DNA of 64,000 nt from Variovorax sp. KK3 (GCF_001984055.1 NZ_LYVO01000022.1:29261-93260), one strand, 5' to 3'. Shown: positions 1 to 9,593, numbered from the stretch's first letter. The notes: generated from the letters alone by a model not told the origin. Made by a program: numbers and translations.

Positions 1-1096
1 CTGCACCGAGCGTGGCGATCAAGGCGGTGTTGACGATGCCGCGCCTGAGATTCGGAAACTCGAAGATCGCCGCGAAATGCTGCGCGGTGAAGTTTCCGGC
101 GAGCGGCACGCCTTCGCCCCAGGTCCTGAGCACGCTCCGAAGAATGACGGCACCGACCGGCAGCACGACGCTGACGGCGAGCCACGCCACGATCGCGCCG
201 AAAGCCACCCAGCGCCACGGCCCCAGCGACAGCGGCTTGCGGGCAGCCGCCTTTCCCTTGACGGACACGAAGCGATCCGCGTCGTTCATCATCTTGCGTT
301 GGAGGTAGACCATGGGCAAGGTCAGCGCGACGATCAGCATCGCGACCGCGGCGAGCAGGTGGTAGGCCGGCGTACCGAACAGGTTGGTCAGCTTGAAGAG
401 GTAGGTGGCCAGCACCGAGATGCCCTCCGGCTCTCCCAGCACGAGCGGCAGGCCGAACAGCTCGATGCCCAGGAAGAGCAGCAGCAGCGTGCAGAAGAGC
501 ATGGTCGGCAGGACCATCGGCAGGCTGACGTCGAGGGCCACGCGCCAAGGATTCGAGCCCGACACGCGGGCGGCCTCTTCGATGTCGGAGCCCACGCCCT
601 TCAAGGCCGTCGAGACGTACAGGTACACGTGCGGCACGTGGGTCAGCCCGGCGATGACGATGATCGCGGGCTTGGAATACAAGGTCCACGGCACCACCCC
701 GAACACGGACTTCGCGAGCAGGCTCACGAATCCGACGGGGCCGGCGCCGACCACGTAGCCGAACGCGAGCACCAGCGACGAGATGAACATGGGTGCGAGC
801 ACCAGCGGTTCGATCCAACGCCCCCCGGGCACGTCCGTCCGGGTCAGGAGGAATGCGAGCGCGCTGCCCAATGGCACGGCGATGAGCGTCATTCCCACGG
901 AGATCTGGACCGAGTTCCACAACGATGCATAGAAGTCGTCGTCCGTGAGGACGAACTTGAAGGCATCGAGCGACAGCCTCGCGTTCGGCTTGAAGAACGC
1001 ATCGCTCTGCACGCTTTGCCACGCGATCAGGAAGATCGGGGCCAGGACGAAGAGCGCCGTCGCCAGGACGAGCGCCACACGCATGCGGGTGGGCAT
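1..1096 (-). CDS. Iron(III)-type ABC transporter permease (3' part cut by window edge)
   Basis: Inner-membrane permease of the FbpB/AfuB class, which passes a substrate delivered by a periplasmic binding protein. The frame stays open from an ATG at 1096 to the left edge (365 codons). Hydrophobic segments recur throughout, and the order of membrane spans starts a second time after about residue 240, as in the duplicated (two-module) permeases of this family. Its ATG lies 3 bp after the stop of the binding-protein gene, so the two are surely co-transcribed; the ATPase gene would be beyond the window. The substrate (Fe3+, polyamine or an organic anion) cannot be told from sequence. Confidence 0.85.
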   Translation of the reverse strand, partial: MPTRMRVALVLATALFVLAPIFLIAWQSVQSDAFFKPNARLSLDAFKFVLTDDDFYASLWNSVQISVGMTLIAVPLGSALAFLLTRTDVPGGRWIEPLVLAPMFISSLVLAFGYVVGAGPVGFVSLLAKSVFGVVPWTLYSKPAIIVIAGLTHVPHVYLYVSTALKGVGSDIEEAARVSGSNPWRVALDVSLPMVLPTMLFCTLLLLFLGIELFGLPLVLGEPEGISVLATYLFKLTNLFGTPAYHLLAAVAMLIVALTLPMVYLQRKMMNDADRFVSVKGKAAARKPLSLGPWRWVAFGAIVAWLAVSVVLPVGAVILRSVLRTWGEGVPLAGNFTAQHFAAIFEFPNLRRGIVNTALIATLGA

Positions 1097-1099
1097 CCG

Positions 1100-2185
1100 C
1101 TATTTCGCCTGCAAGGCGGCTTTCCACTGGCGCAGGAAATCGATGCGCCAGGCCGGATCGAAGACGATCAGCCGCTCCGGGCCCGGCGTCAGGGCCTTCG
1201 CGTTCTTGCACTCGGGCGCCCGTCGCAGCGCAGGGTTGTTTTGCACGTCGGCGCGGATGCTCCCGATGGACTTGTCCGCCATCTGCTGCTGGCCTTCCTT
1301 GCTCAGAACGAAGTCCAGGAACACCTTGGCCGCGTTGGGGTGCTTGCCGCGCTTCGACAGCACCACGGTCCGCGTCAAATACAGCGTGTAGTCGCAGGGG
1401 AGGATCATGCCGATCGACGGATCGGTCTTCATCCGCTCCGCCACGTTGGCGGCGGCCAGGTTGTAAGCCAGCGCGATCTCGCCCGAAGCGACCCGCTCCA
1501 CCATCGTGCCGTTGGAGTTGAACAGCTTGACGCCGCTCTGTCCCAGCGCCTTGAAGAGCGGCCACGCCGTTTCGGGGTACGAACGCGAGTCTTCGCCGAG
1601 GAAGCCGATGCCGGCAGCGTTGCGCTCGGCGTCGTAGGTGCCGACCTTGCCTCGGTAGGTCTCGCGCTTGTCGATCAGCAAGCGCGTGAGATCCTGACGA
1701 GTCGCCGGCACGTCGCCGGCCGGCACCATCCGCTTGTTGTAGATGGTCACGATGGGCTCGTAGGTGACGGCGAAGGCTGCGTTCTTCCAGATCGCGAAGT
1801 CGGGCACGTTGCGCGCCTCGGGCGAGACATACTCGGCCGCGATTCCATCGTGGAACAGCTTCACCGCCGTGTCCGAACCGGCCCAGCCGATGTCGCCGGT
1901 GCCCTGCCCCGCGGCGGCCTCGCTCGTGAAGCGCGTGTAGATCTCGTTGCTGCTCTGGTCCACGAAGTCGACCTTGATCTTGGGATACCGCGCCTGGAAG
2001 GCCTGCAGCAGGCCGGCCACGGACTTGGAGTCCGTGGACGAGTAGACGGTGACGACGCCCTCGCGTTCGGCGGCCTCCACCAGCTTGGCATATTCCTTGG
2101 GGTAGCCGGTGGGCACGGTTTGCGCGCTTGCAAAGTGGGCCAGCACGGGCGCAAGCAGCGCGATGACAAAGATGCGAAAGGCCAT
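1100..2185 (-). CDS. ABC transporter periplasmic binding protein, iron(III)/organic-ligand type
   Basis: Periplasmic solute-binding protein (361 aa) of the extracellular solute-binding family 1, FbpA/AfuA branch. The start is set by ATG 2185, preceded at good distance by AGGAGA; an upstream in-frame extension of 59 codons lacks any signal. A Sec signal peptide (hydrophobic residues 4-18, cleavage after ASA-Q) is followed by the family opening EGVVTVYSSTD and later DIGWAGSD. It directly precedes the permease gene and lies 61 bp after the amidohydrolase, so uptake and hydrolysis of one compound may be linked. The ligand is unknown. Confidence 0.88.
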   Translation of the reverse strand: MAFRIFVIALLAPVLAHFASAQTVPTGYPKEYAKLVEAAEREGVVTVYSSTDSKSVAGLLQAFQARYPKIKVDFVDQSSNEIYTRFTSEAAAGQGTGDIGWAGSDTAVKLFHDGIAAEYVSPEARNVPDFAIWKNAAFAVTYEPIVTIYNKRMVPAGDVPATRQDLTRLLIDKRETYRGKVGTYDAERNAAGIGFLGEDSRSYPETAWPLFKALGQSGVKLFNSNGTMVERVASGEIALAYNLAAANVAERMKTDPSIGMILPCDYTLYLTRTVVLSKRGKHPNAAKVFLDFVLSKEGQQQMADKSIGSIRADVQNNPALRRAPECKNAKALTPGPERLIVFDPAWRIDFLRQWKAALQAK

Positions 2186-2246
2186 GGTTCGTCTCCTCAT
2201 GGTTCCAGGGTTAGAGGCGAAGCGCGCAGTGTTGCCGCGCCACTCG

Positions 2247-3362
2247 TCAAACATCCGGCTCTCCGGCCGGCTCGGGAATGCGATAGAAGCGCGTGGCCGT
2301 CCGGCTGAACAGTTCTGCCTGCTCATCGTCGGAGCAGCCAGCCGCCATCCGTTTGAACGCATTCCATAGCGCGTGAAACGAAATGCCCATCTTCTCGACC
2401 GGGAAGTTGCTCTCGAACATGCAGCGGCGTGGGCCGAAGAGTTCGATGCAGGTCTCGACGTACGGACGCCACAGGCGGGCCAGCTCCGCGGACGTGGGCG
2501 GCCTTTGCGCCGTTCGAAAGTCGAAGGCTCCCAGGCGATTCATGATGCCGCCCAGCTTGACGTGGACGTTGTCGCACGCAGCAACGTCCCGCATGTTGCT
2601 GCGCCAAGCCTGGAAGACTTCTCGCTGGTGTACTTCTGCCGTGTCGAATCCAAGGGGGCCTCCGCAGTGGCACAGCGCGATCGGCAACTCGGGCACGGCC
2701 CGCGCGAGCGCCACCAGGTCACCGAGCTGGTGGTGAAAGAGGAACGCGTCGAGCGACAGGCCCATGGCTCCCAGGCAGCGCGCGCCTGCTTGGAACGGGC
2801 TGCTCGTGTAGATGCCCGGTCCCGTCGATGTGGCGTTGTTGCGCACGCCGGGCCTGTCGCTCCACCCGGCGCTGTGACGCACGCCCCGGAAGCGGCCGGA
2901 GCCCGCGATCGTGCAGGCCTCCAGGACTTCGTACACCCCGGCCCCCAGCGTCAGGTCCGCCTGCCCCACGACGACTGCGCAGACCCGCGTCGATCCGTAG
3001 CTCCCGCTGTCGGCCATGGCGCCCATGCCAGCGGCGAACTCGACCTCGCCGACCGGCCGAAGCTGTGCCGGCCCGGATGCCCGGTACATGGTGCGGCACT
3101 CGACGAACACCGAGGCCGTGACGTGATGACCGCTCGACGCGTCGGCCATGTAGTCGTCGACCAGGTAGCGGTGACTCTTCCCGCCGAGCCTGGGATCGGC
3201 CGCGCCCCTCACGTCCCACAGGTGGTGATGTGCGTCCACGATGGGCAGTGCGGGCAGCATCGCGACTTCGTGCGGCTGGCGCGCCAGGTAGTCGGGGCGG
3301 TCGGCCTCGATGCCGCCGAAGCGGTAGGTCCTGGGTCCGTCGGATGTCACGGCGGTCGTCAT
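2247..3362 (-). CDS. Amidohydrolase family 2 (metal-dependent TIM-barrel hydrolase/decarboxylase)
   Basis: Cytoplasmic 371-aa enzyme of the amidohydrolase-2 (PF04909-like) family, which hydrolyses lactones/amides or decarboxylates aromatic acids with a bound metal. The metal-binding DAHHHLWD lies at about residues 43-50; further barrel motifs are LCHCGGPLG and FESNFPVEK near the C-terminus. The start codon overlaps the stop of the upstream Bug gene by 4 bp (ATGA), showing translational coupling, and the gene sits between two transport systems, so it probably acts on an imported compound. The substrate is not assignable. Confident on family, not on reaction. Confidence 0.85.
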   Translation of the reverse strand: MTTAVTSDGPRTYRFGGIEADRPDYLARQPHEVAMLPALPIVDAHHHLWDVRGAADPRLGGKSHRYLVDDYMADASSGHHVTASVFVECRTMYRASGPAQLRPVGEVEFAAGMGAMADSGSYGSTRVCAVVVGQADLTLGAGVYEVLEACTIAGSGRFRGVRHSAGWSDRPGVRNNATSTGPGIYTSSPFQAGARCLGAMGLSLDAFLFHHQLGDLVALARAVPELPIALCHCGGPLGFDTAEVHQREVFQAWRSNMRDVAACDNVHVKLGGIMNRLGAFDFRTAQRPPTSAELARLWRPYVETCIELFGPRRCMFESNFPVEKMGISFHALWNAFKRMAAGCSDDEQAELFSRTATRFYRIPEPAGEPDV

Positions 3363-4378
3363 TCGGACACCTTGATGTTCCGTTCGACGATGATCGAGCG
3401 GTACCTGCGCAGGTCCGACAGGTAGGTCGCCTGGGCCTGCGCTGCGTCGTTTCCGACGAGCTGGTAGCCCGCCAATTCGAGCGTCTTCTTCACTTCGGGT
3501 GCGTTCAACGCGCGGACCGCTTCCTTGTGGATGCGATTCATCACGATCGGATCGACGCCGCCGGGCGCGAACATGGCGATCCAGGAGGTGTTGTCGACAC
3601 CGTCGACACCCTGCTCTTTCAGGGTGGCCGCGGCAGGCAGGCCGGTAAGCCGCTGATCTCCCATGACTCCGATGACCTTGATGCGTCCTGTCTTTTCAAG
3701 GGTCATGGCCGCCGACGCGGCGAGAAACGCCACGTCGATCTCTCCTGCGCTGAGTGCCGTGTAAAGCTGGTCCGACCCCTTGTAGGGCACGTGCAGAAAG
3801 GAAGTCGTGGTCGTGGCCTTGAAGAGTTCGAATTCGAGATGCGCGATGGAACCGACACCCTGCGAGCCGTAGGTCAGGCTGCTGCCGGCCGGCCTCGACG
3901 CGGCCAGTTGGAGCAGCTCCTTGACGCCCTTGACGGGCAGCTTGGCATTCACGGCCAGCACCATGCGACCGGCCGCGATGACCGTGACGGCGGCGATGTC
4001 CGCCCGCGGGTCATACGAGAGCTTGTACAGAGAGGGCGCGATCACGATGTTCGAGGACGCGATGCCCACGGTATAGCCGTCCTTCGCAGCACGCGCGAGC
4101 CTCGTGGCGCCCAGCACGCCGCCGGCGCCAGGCACGTTCTGGATCACCACGGGCTGCTTCAACGACATCGCCATGGCGGGTGCGATCGCACGTGCGACGG
4201 TATCGATGGGCGCCCCCGGCGAAGACGGGACGATGAGCTCGATCGCCTTGTGCGGAAAGGGATCTGCCTTGCTGTTCGTGACGAGGAAGGAGATCGCCGA
4301 CGCGACGAGCAGCGTCGACAGAAACTTGCGGATTCCGTCTCCGCGAACTGCCTCGAGCCTGGATGAATGGGAGCGCAT
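3359..4378 (-). CDS. Bug-family (TctC-like) periplasmic receptor
   Basis: Tripartite tricarboxylate transporter-type receptor of 339 aa, the large family expanded in Bordetella and Comamonadaceae that binds carboxylates or amides in the periplasm. The N-terminus carries a basic stretch then a hydrophobic signal segment (about residues 18-34), followed by the family motifs IELIVPSSPGAPIDTVAR, GAGGVLGATRLARA, DGYTVG and YGSQGVGSIAHL. ATG 4378 is preferred to an in-frame GTG two codons upstream. No TctA/TctB membrane components are near, as is usual for orphan Bug receptors. It heads the amidohydrolase/ABC group and follows the LysR gene on the same strand. Confidence 0.88.
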   Translation of the reverse strand: MRSHSSRLEAVRGDGIRKFLSTLLVASAISFLVTNSKADPFPHKAIELIVPSSPGAPIDTVARAIAPAMAMSLKQPVVIQNVPGAGGVLGATRLARAAKDGYTVGIASSNIVIAPSLYKLSYDPRADIAAVTVIAAGRMVLAVNAKLPVKGVKELLQLAASRPAGSSLTYGSQGVGSIAHLEFELFKATTTTSFLHVPYKGSDQLYTALSAGEIDVAFLAASAAMTLEKTGRIKVIGVMGDQRLTGLPAAATLKEQGVDGVDNTSWIAMFAPGGVDPIVMNRIHKEAVRALNAPEVKKTLELAGYQLVGNDAAQAQATYLSDLRRYRSIIVERNIKVSE

Positions 4379-4448
4379 GGGCACGCACTGTATGGACTTG
4401 CGTGCGACCGCGGTTCAACTTCGAACAGCCACAGCTTCAATCACCGGT

Positions 4449-5381
4449 TCAAGCGGCACGCGCGTCGGCACCGGCCAATTCGTCGGCCAGCGCAACGGAT
4501 GCGGCGGCCCGGCAATGCGCAAGGAAGACACGCGCGGCACCGGAGAGTCCATCCTCGTCGGGCCGCACGCCGATCAGCAGTTGCCTGACCGCCCATGGCT
4601 CGTCGAGCGCCAGCACGTCGATGGGCACGACGCGCCGGTTGCTGCGGGCAGCCTTGAGCGGGCAGATCCCGATGCCCAGACCCGCACCCACCATGCGGCA
4701 CAGCGCATCGCTGGTGTGGACGTGCAGACGAATCCGCAAGGCGCCCTCGCTCGCGGCGATCATCGTTTGAACGATCGTGCTGCGCCGCGCCAGCGCGATG
4801 AATTCATGCTCCAGCAGATCGGCAAAGTGCACGTGGCCACGGCCCGCAAGGGGATGCGTGATCGGCACGACCAGCGCCAATGCATCGCGGTAGTAGTCGT
4901 AAATCTTGAGCAGCGCATGGTTCGCCGAGGCCAGGAAGATTCCGACGTCGGCACGGCCTTCGAGGACCGCCTCGACCACGTCCGCCGAGGTCGCGTCGCT
5001 CAGTTCGATCGCAACCCCGGGATGCAGGTTGAAGAACTCCTTGAGATCGGACGGGAGGAAGTGCGCTATCGCCGAGCCCATCGATGCGATTCTCACCACG
5101 CCGGCGACCCCTTGTGCGAGTTGTCGCTGCTCGCTCTGCATCTTGTCGACTGCGAAGATGATCTCCCGGGCATGCTGGAGCATCGATCGGCCGGCCGCCG
5201 TCAGCGTCATGCCTCTCGCATGCCGCTGGAACAGGTGATTGCCCGTCGACAATTCGAGGTCGCGCACGCGCTTGCTGACCGCTGCAACGGTGAGATGGCA
5301 CTTCTCGGCGGCGGCGGACATGCTGCCCCCCTCGGCCACGCCGACGAAGATGCGCATCGTCGACAGTTCGAGCTGTTTCAA
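4449..5381 (-). CDS. LysR-family transcriptional regulator
   Basis: LysR regulator (310 aa): an N-terminal winged helix-turn-helix (about residues 3-62, with AAAEKCHLTVAAVSKRVRDLE) and a C-terminal periplasmic-binding-like effector domain. The start is decided by a ribosome site: AGGAGG followed by 7 bases and TTG at 5381, which gives the usual LysR opening LKQLELSTMRIF; the longer frame to 5471 has no such signal. It precedes the Bug-amidohydrolase-ABC genes on the same strand and is divergent from the GntR gene, so it probably controls the uptake operon in response to its substrate. Confidence 0.9.
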   Translation of the reverse strand: MKQLELSTMRIFVGVAEGGSMSAAAEKCHLTVAAVSKRVRDLELSTGNHLFQRHARGMTLTAAGRSMLQHAREIIFAVDKMQSEQRQLAQGVAGVVRIASMGSAIAHFLPSDLKEFFNLHPGVAIELSDATSADVVEAVLEGRADVGIFLASANHALLKIYDYYRDALALVVPITHPLAGRGHVHFADLLEHEFIALARRSTIVQTMIAASEGALRIRLHVHTSDALCRMVGAGLGIGICPLKAARSNRRVVPIDVLALDEPWAVRQLLIGVRPDEDGLSGAARVFLAHCRAAASVALADELAGADARAA

Positions 5382-5387
5382 GGCCCG

Positions 5388-5393
5388 CCCTCC
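5388..5393 (-). promoter_or_regulatory. Shine-Dalgarno setting a TTG start of the LysR gene
   Basis: On the minus strand AGGAGG lies 7 bases before TTG 5381. This perfect site supports the non-ATG start and the standard LysR length. Confidence 0.7.
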
Positions 5394-5604
5394 TGCGCCT
5401 GCGCGCGGATCGTCGCCACGCGTCGCCCGTGCCCGTTCTCGGCGGCTAGGGAAAACCGGAGCGCCGAACATGGCGCAACAACAGCTTGTTTCAAGTTATG
5501 TCTCCGCGGTGGCAACGGCGCCAGCCGAGCTGTCCGCAGACGCCATTATGTGATTATGATGTCATGCCCGCAACGGGGCAACGCGTGGCTCCTCGATCCA
5601 GACC

Positions 5605-6393
5605 ATGAGCATTCCTCTCAGCCGCCACCAGGGCGAACTGTTGCATCGCCAGCTGTTCTTGGCGCTGCGCGAGCAGATCCGGCGCGGCGTCTACCCGCCC
5701 GATTCGACGATCCCGCCGGAAGACCAGCTCTGCAATCTGTTCGGCGTCTCGCGCATCACGGTGCGCAGGGCCGTCAGCGACCTGGTCGACGCCGGCCTGC
5801 TCGAAAAACGCCTCGGCAAAGGGACCTTCGTGCTTGCGCAGGCGGGTCGCGCTTCGAAACGCACATCGCTCAATTTCGTCGAATCGCTTCTTCAGCGTTC
5901 CCGGCAAACCAAGGTGAAGGTGCTGGAATTCGCGCCCCGAGTCCCGCCTTCGGACATCAGCGGTCTGCTGGCTCTGGATGGAAGAACGGAGGCGCTCTTC
6001 ATCAGCCGTGTGCGTTCCGTGCGAACGGTACCGTTGATGGTGATCGAGGCCTGGTTGACCGCCAGGCATGCCGTGCACGTGACGCCGGAGCGGCTGCGCC
6101 GGCAAGGCCTTTCAGAGACCTTGATCGCCCACGGCGTCAACTACGCCAGGGTGTCGCAGACCATCACGGCGGTGTCCGCCGATCCGCAGATCGCCTCGAT
6201 TCTTGACGTCGACGTCGGCTCGCCGCTGTTGCGACTGGTCCGCGTCATCGAGGAAGGGCCGAACGCACCCGTCATGCATCTGGCGGCCTACATGACCTCC
6301 GAGCGCACCTCCATCGTCGCGGAATTCAAAGGGACCGTGCTGGAGTCCCGGGAAGGCGGCCGGCTCATGCACCACGTGCCTACGACGCCCTAG
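5605..6393 (+). CDS. GntR/HutC-type transcriptional regulator with UTRA domain
   Basis: Regulator of 262 aa. Residues about 10-75 form the GntR winged helix (FGVSRITVRRAVSDLVDAGLLEKRLGKGTF), and residues about 95-245 match the UTRA ligand domain of the HutC subfamily (FISRVRSVRTVPLMVIEAWL and LLRLVRVIEEGPNAPV). It is divergent from the LysR gene, with a 220-bp spacer whose end is AT-rich (around 5545-5566, a plausible operator and -10 zone), and convergent with the eight-gene catabolic operon. It may sense an intermediate of either operon; target not determinable. Confidence 0.9.
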   Translation: MSIPLSRHQGELLHRQLFLALREQIRRGVYPPDSTIPPEDQLCNLFGVSRITVRRAVSDLVDAGLLEKRLGKGTFVLAQAGRASKRTSLNFVESLLQRSRQTKVKVLEFAPRVPPSDISGLLALDGRTEALFISRVRSVRTVPLMVIEAWLTARHAVHVTPERLRRQGLSETLIAHGVNYARVSQTITAVSADPQIASILDVDVGSPLLRLVRVIEEGPNAPVMHLAAYMTSERTSIVAEFKGTVLESREGGRLMHHVPTTP

Positions 6394-6434
6394 AAGACCG
6401 CTGAGGTCCACGCCGCCAGATCCGCATATCGTGG

Positions 6435-7058
6435 TCAAGCGTCACGCAGCGGCTTCACCTGTTGCTTGAGCATGAACCGATCACGTGTCCGCACGTACCA
6501 GCCCGGGCTTTCCATGCGTCCCACCAGATCGAGCCGCGAGGCATCGATCCGGCAGCGATCCACGTCGGTGATCGCCTCGTCGATGATGTGCGCCGCCAGC
6601 ACGTTCACCAGGATGAGGTGGTTGGCCGTGCCGAGGGGGATGATCTCGCGCACGCGGCACTCGAAGGACGCGGGGCTGGCCGCAATGCGCGGCGGCGCGA
6701 CGTGTGTCGACGCGACCGTGGCTAGGCCGGCCTCCTCCAGCTCGTCGATCTCCGACTCGAAGGCGGTCGCGGTGATGTTCATGGACACCACGTTCGATTC
6801 GGAGACCAGGTTGATCACGAGCTCGCCGTTGGCGCGGAGGTTGTTCACCGTGTCCTTCGGGCCATGGATGCCCTCGCCGATCCCGAGGCATGCGACAGGC
6901 GGCTCGCCGGAAAAGACGTTGAAGAACGAGAAGGGAGCCGCGTTGAGGTGGCCGTGGTCGCTGCGCGTGGTGACCCAGGCGATGGGGCGCGGTACCACGG
7001 TGGACGACAGCAGCTTGTAGCTCAGCTTGCCGCCGAGGTTGGCTAAATCGAAGTACAT
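6435..7058 (-). CDS. Flavin reductase-like / FMN-binding split-barrel protein
   Basis: Protein of 207 aa of the flavin-reductase-like (PF01613-type) split-barrel family, seen in LLSSTVVPRPIAWVTTRSDHG and NAAPFSFFNVFSGEPP near the N-terminus. Such proteins either supply reduced flavin to a monooxygenase or bind FMN with unclear function. ATG 7058 is chosen because the ORF upstream of it lies inside the aldehyde dehydrogenase gene. It begins 4 bp after the AldA stop and is the last gene of the operon. No partner monooxygenase is visible in the window. Confidence 0.85.
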   Translation of the reverse strand: MYFDLANLGGKLSYKLLSSTVVPRPIAWVTTRSDHGHLNAAPFSFFNVFSGEPPVACLGIGEGIHGPKDTVNNLRANGELVINLVSESNVVSMNITATAFESEIDELEEAGLATVASTHVAPPRIAASPASFECRVREIIPLGTANHLILVNVLAAHIIDEAITDVDRCRIDASRLDLVGRMESPGWYVRTRDRFMLKQQVKPLRDA

Positions 7059-7062
7059 GGTG

Positions 7063-8496
7063 TCAGCCCTGCAGGTACACCACGTGGCTGTGCGTGTACT
7101 CGTAGAGTCCATGCTTGCCATCGGCCCCGCCAATGCCTGACCTGCGCACCCCGGCGTGGAAGCCTTGCATGGCCTCGAAGTTCTCGCGGTTCACGTAGGT
7201 TTCGCCGAACTGCAGCTCCCTCGTGGCTTGCAAGGCCTTGCCGAGGCTGCCCGTGTAGATCGACGAGGTCAATCCGTACTCGCTGGCGTTGGCCAGGGCG
7301 ATGGCTTCGTCGAGGCCGTCGACCACCTGGATCGGCAGCACGGGACCGAAGATCTCGTCGCGCATCACGTCCATGTCGGAGCGACAGTCGGCCAGGACGG
7401 TGGGCAGGTAATGAAAGCCATGCTCGACGTCGGCGATCGCGCCGCCGGTGACCACACGTGCGCCCTGCTGGCGCGCTCGATCGACCATGTGGGCGACCTT
7501 GTCAAGTCCGCCGCGGTTGATCAAGGGGCCCATGTCGAGGTCGCGTTGTGCCAGCGGGTCGCCGAAGCGGACCTCCCGCATGAGGCCGGCGACCTTGTCG
7601 ACGAAGCGCTCAGCGACAGCATGCTCCACGTACACGCGCTCGGCACAGTTGCAGACCTGGCCGCTGTTGATCACGCGCGAGTCGCGGATCGCTCGCGCCG
7701 CCAGGTCCAGGTCTGCGTCGGCCAGCACGATGGCAGGCGCCTTGCCACCGAGCTCCAGGTTGACCTTCGTGATGTGGTCCGCCGCAGCCGACATGATGGC
7801 GCTGCCCGTGCGCACGCTGCCGGTGAAGCTCACCATGTCGACACCGCCATGGCCCGACAGCCGGGCGCCGACGCTGCCAGCACCATTCACCACGTTGAAC
7901 ACGCCGGCGGGCAGTTCGGCGGCAGCGACGATGCGGGCGAACTCATGGCAGTTGTTCGGCGTTTCTTCGCTGGGCTTGATGACGATGGCGTTGCCGGTCA
8001 CCAGGGCCGGTGCCATCTTGCGCGCGATCAGGAAGAACGGAAAGTTCCAGGGCAGGATGCCAGCCACCACGCCCAGCGGCTTGCGCAGCATGAGGATGGT
8101 TTCATCCGGCCGGTCGCTCGTGATCACCTCGCCTTCGATGCGGCGCGCCCACTCGGCCATGTAGTCGAGGTAGTCGGCGGTGAAGGACACCTCGACCTCG
8201 GCCAGCTTGCCCTGCTCTTTGGAAATGACGCGCGCCAGCAGCGAAGTGTAATTTCGAATCCCCTGCGCGATGCGGCGCAGGAAGCCCGCGCGTTCGACCG
8301 CCGGGCGCCGGGCCCACGCGCGTTGCGCCCGGCGGGCCGCGTCGATGGCCTGGTCGATGTGTCCGTCTTCCGCCACGGCCACGCGCGAGACGGCTGCGTT
8401 CGTGGCCGGGTTGAAGACCTCCAGATGGGTCTGTGAAGCGACGAAGCGGCCGTCGATGAAGTTGTCGCTGACACGCAAGGGTTTGGTTGTGCTCAT
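7063..8496 (-). CDS. aldA: AldA-like NAD-dependent aldehyde dehydrogenase (lactaldehyde/glycolaldehyde type)
   Basis: Aldehyde dehydrogenase of 477 aa, oxidising an aldehyde to the acid with NAD(P)+. It closely resembles E. coli AldA: shared stretches include AEVEVSFTADYLDYMAEWAR, GILPWNFPFFLIARKMAPAL, INSGQVCNCAERVYV and the C-terminal FGETYVNRENFEAMQGFHAG. The catalytic Cys in GQVC is near residue 282 and the Glu in ELGG near 248. ATG 8496 gives the family length; the 48-codon extension to 8640 overlaps the upstream gene. Within the operon it follows the aldo/keto reductase, suggesting removal of a short hydroxy-aldehyde made in the pathway. Confidence 0.92.
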   Translation of the reverse strand: MSTTKPLRVSDNFIDGRFVASQTHLEVFNPATNAAVSRVAVAEDGHIDQAIDAARRAQRAWARRPAVERAGFLRRIAQGIRNYTSLLARVISKEQGKLAEVEVSFTADYLDYMAEWARRIEGEVITSDRPDETILMLRKPLGVVAGILPWNFPFFLIARKMAPALVTGNAIVIKPSEETPNNCHEFARIVAAAELPAGVFNVVNGAGSVGARLSGHGGVDMVSFTGSVRTGSAIMSAAADHITKVNLELGGKAPAIVLADADLDLAARAIRDSRVINSGQVCNCAERVYVEHAVAERFVDKVAGLMREVRFGDPLAQRDLDMGPLINRGGLDKVAHMVDRARQQGARVVTGGAIADVEHGFHYLPTVLADCRSDMDVMRDEIFGPVLPIQVVDGLDEAIALANASEYGLTSSIYTGSLGKALQATRELQFGETYVNRENFEAMQGFHAGVRRSGIGGADGKHGLYEYTHSHVVYLQG

Positions 8497-8533
8497 GGCT
8501 CGTGGAGTGAGGGACGGAAGAAATCGGAAGGCG

Positions 8534-9562
8534 TCAGCACAGGCGCGGGTTGCGCTCCTTGTAGACGCTGCGCTGGTGCCAGTACGGGTATGCCGCATCG
8601 CGCGCGCTGGCCTCGTCGAGCCGCGCGACGTCTTCGGCACTCAGCACGAAGTCCGATGCCGAGAGGTTCTCGCGTAGCTGCGCCTCGTTGCGCGCGCCGA
8701 TGACGAGGCTGCACACCGTGGGCCGGCGCAGCAGCCAGTTCAGCGCGATCTGCGACACGGGCCGCGCATGTGCATGGGCCAGCGAGTGCAGCAGGTCGAT
8801 CAGGTCGAAGAACTGCTCCTGCGGCATCACGATGGCACGCGAGCCCAGCGACGCGATGCGGCTGCCTGCGGGCGCCGGCTGGTTGCGGCCGATCTTGCCG
8901 CTCAGCATGCCGGCCGAGAGCGGGCTCCACACGATGGTGCCCACGCCCTGGTCCAGGCCCAGCGGCAGCAGCTCCCACTCCACGTCGCGTGCGAGCAGCG
9001 AGTAGTAGACCTGGTGGGCAACGTACTTCGGCCAGCCATGTACGCCGGCCAAGGCCATGGCTTTCATGAGTTGCCAACCGGAGTAGTTGGAACAGCCCAC
9101 GTAGCGGACCTTGCCGGCGCGCACCAGCTCGTCGACGGCGTTCAGCGTTTCCTCCAGGGGCGTCAGCATGTCGAAGCCATGCAGCTGCCACAGGTCGATG
9201 GTCTCCACGCCCAAGCGACGCAGGCTGTCGTCGCAGGCCTGCACGAGGTGCTTGCGCGTCGCGCCGACGTCGTCGGGGGCGTCGGTCATGCGAAACCCTG
9301 CCTTGGTCGCGATCAGCATGCGGTCGCGCCGGCCCTGGACGGTCTGCCCGAGGATCTCCTCGGACAGCCCCTTGGAGTACACGTCCGCGGTGTCGAAGAG
9401 CGTGACGCCCGCATCGAGCGCGATGTCGACCAGGCGCCGTGCCTGCTCGACATCGGTCTCGCCCCATGCCTTGTAGAAGTCGCCCCCGCCGCCGAAGGTG
9501 GCGGTGCCGAGGCTGATGGCGGACACCTTGAGGTCCGAGGTGCCCACGAAACGGTAATCCAT
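8534..9562 (-). CDS. Aldo/keto reductase
   Basis: NADPH-dependent oxidoreductase of the aldo/keto reductase superfamily, 342 aa, a (beta/alpha)8 barrel. The catalytic tetrad is visible: Asp57 and Tyr62 in DTADVYSKG, Lys87 in ATKAGF and His128 in WQLHGFD. The C-terminal cofactor region reads SLVIGARNEAQLRENL. The family reduces aldehydes or ketones, or runs in the oxidative direction. It lies 31 bp after the Bug gene and 37 bp before AldA, in the same operon. Substrate unknown. Confidence 0.9.
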   Translation of the reverse strand: MDYRFVGTSDLKVSAISLGTATFGGGGDFYKAWGETDVEQARRLVDIALDAGVTLFDTADVYSKGLSEEILGQTVQGRRDRMLIATKAGFRMTDAPDDVGATRKHLVQACDDSLRRLGVETIDLWQLHGFDMLTPLEETLNAVDELVRAGKVRYVGCSNYSGWQLMKAMALAGVHGWPKYVAHQVYYSLLARDVEWELLPLGLDQGVGTIVWSPLSAGMLSGKIGRNQPAPAGSRIASLGSRAIVMPQEQFFDLIDLLHSLAHAHARPVSQIALNWLLRRPTVCSLVIGARNEAQLRENLSASDFVLSAEDVARLDEASARDAAYPYWHQRSVYKERNPRLC

Positions 9563-9593
9563 GCGATCGCCTTGACTCTGGTTGGGGGTCCGC

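Noticed and set aside
77..2308. 743-codon open frame on the plus strand
   Set aside because: It is antisense to the ABC permease, binding protein and amidohydrolase; composition is Arg/His/Gln-rich nonsense typical of a GC-rich shadow frame.
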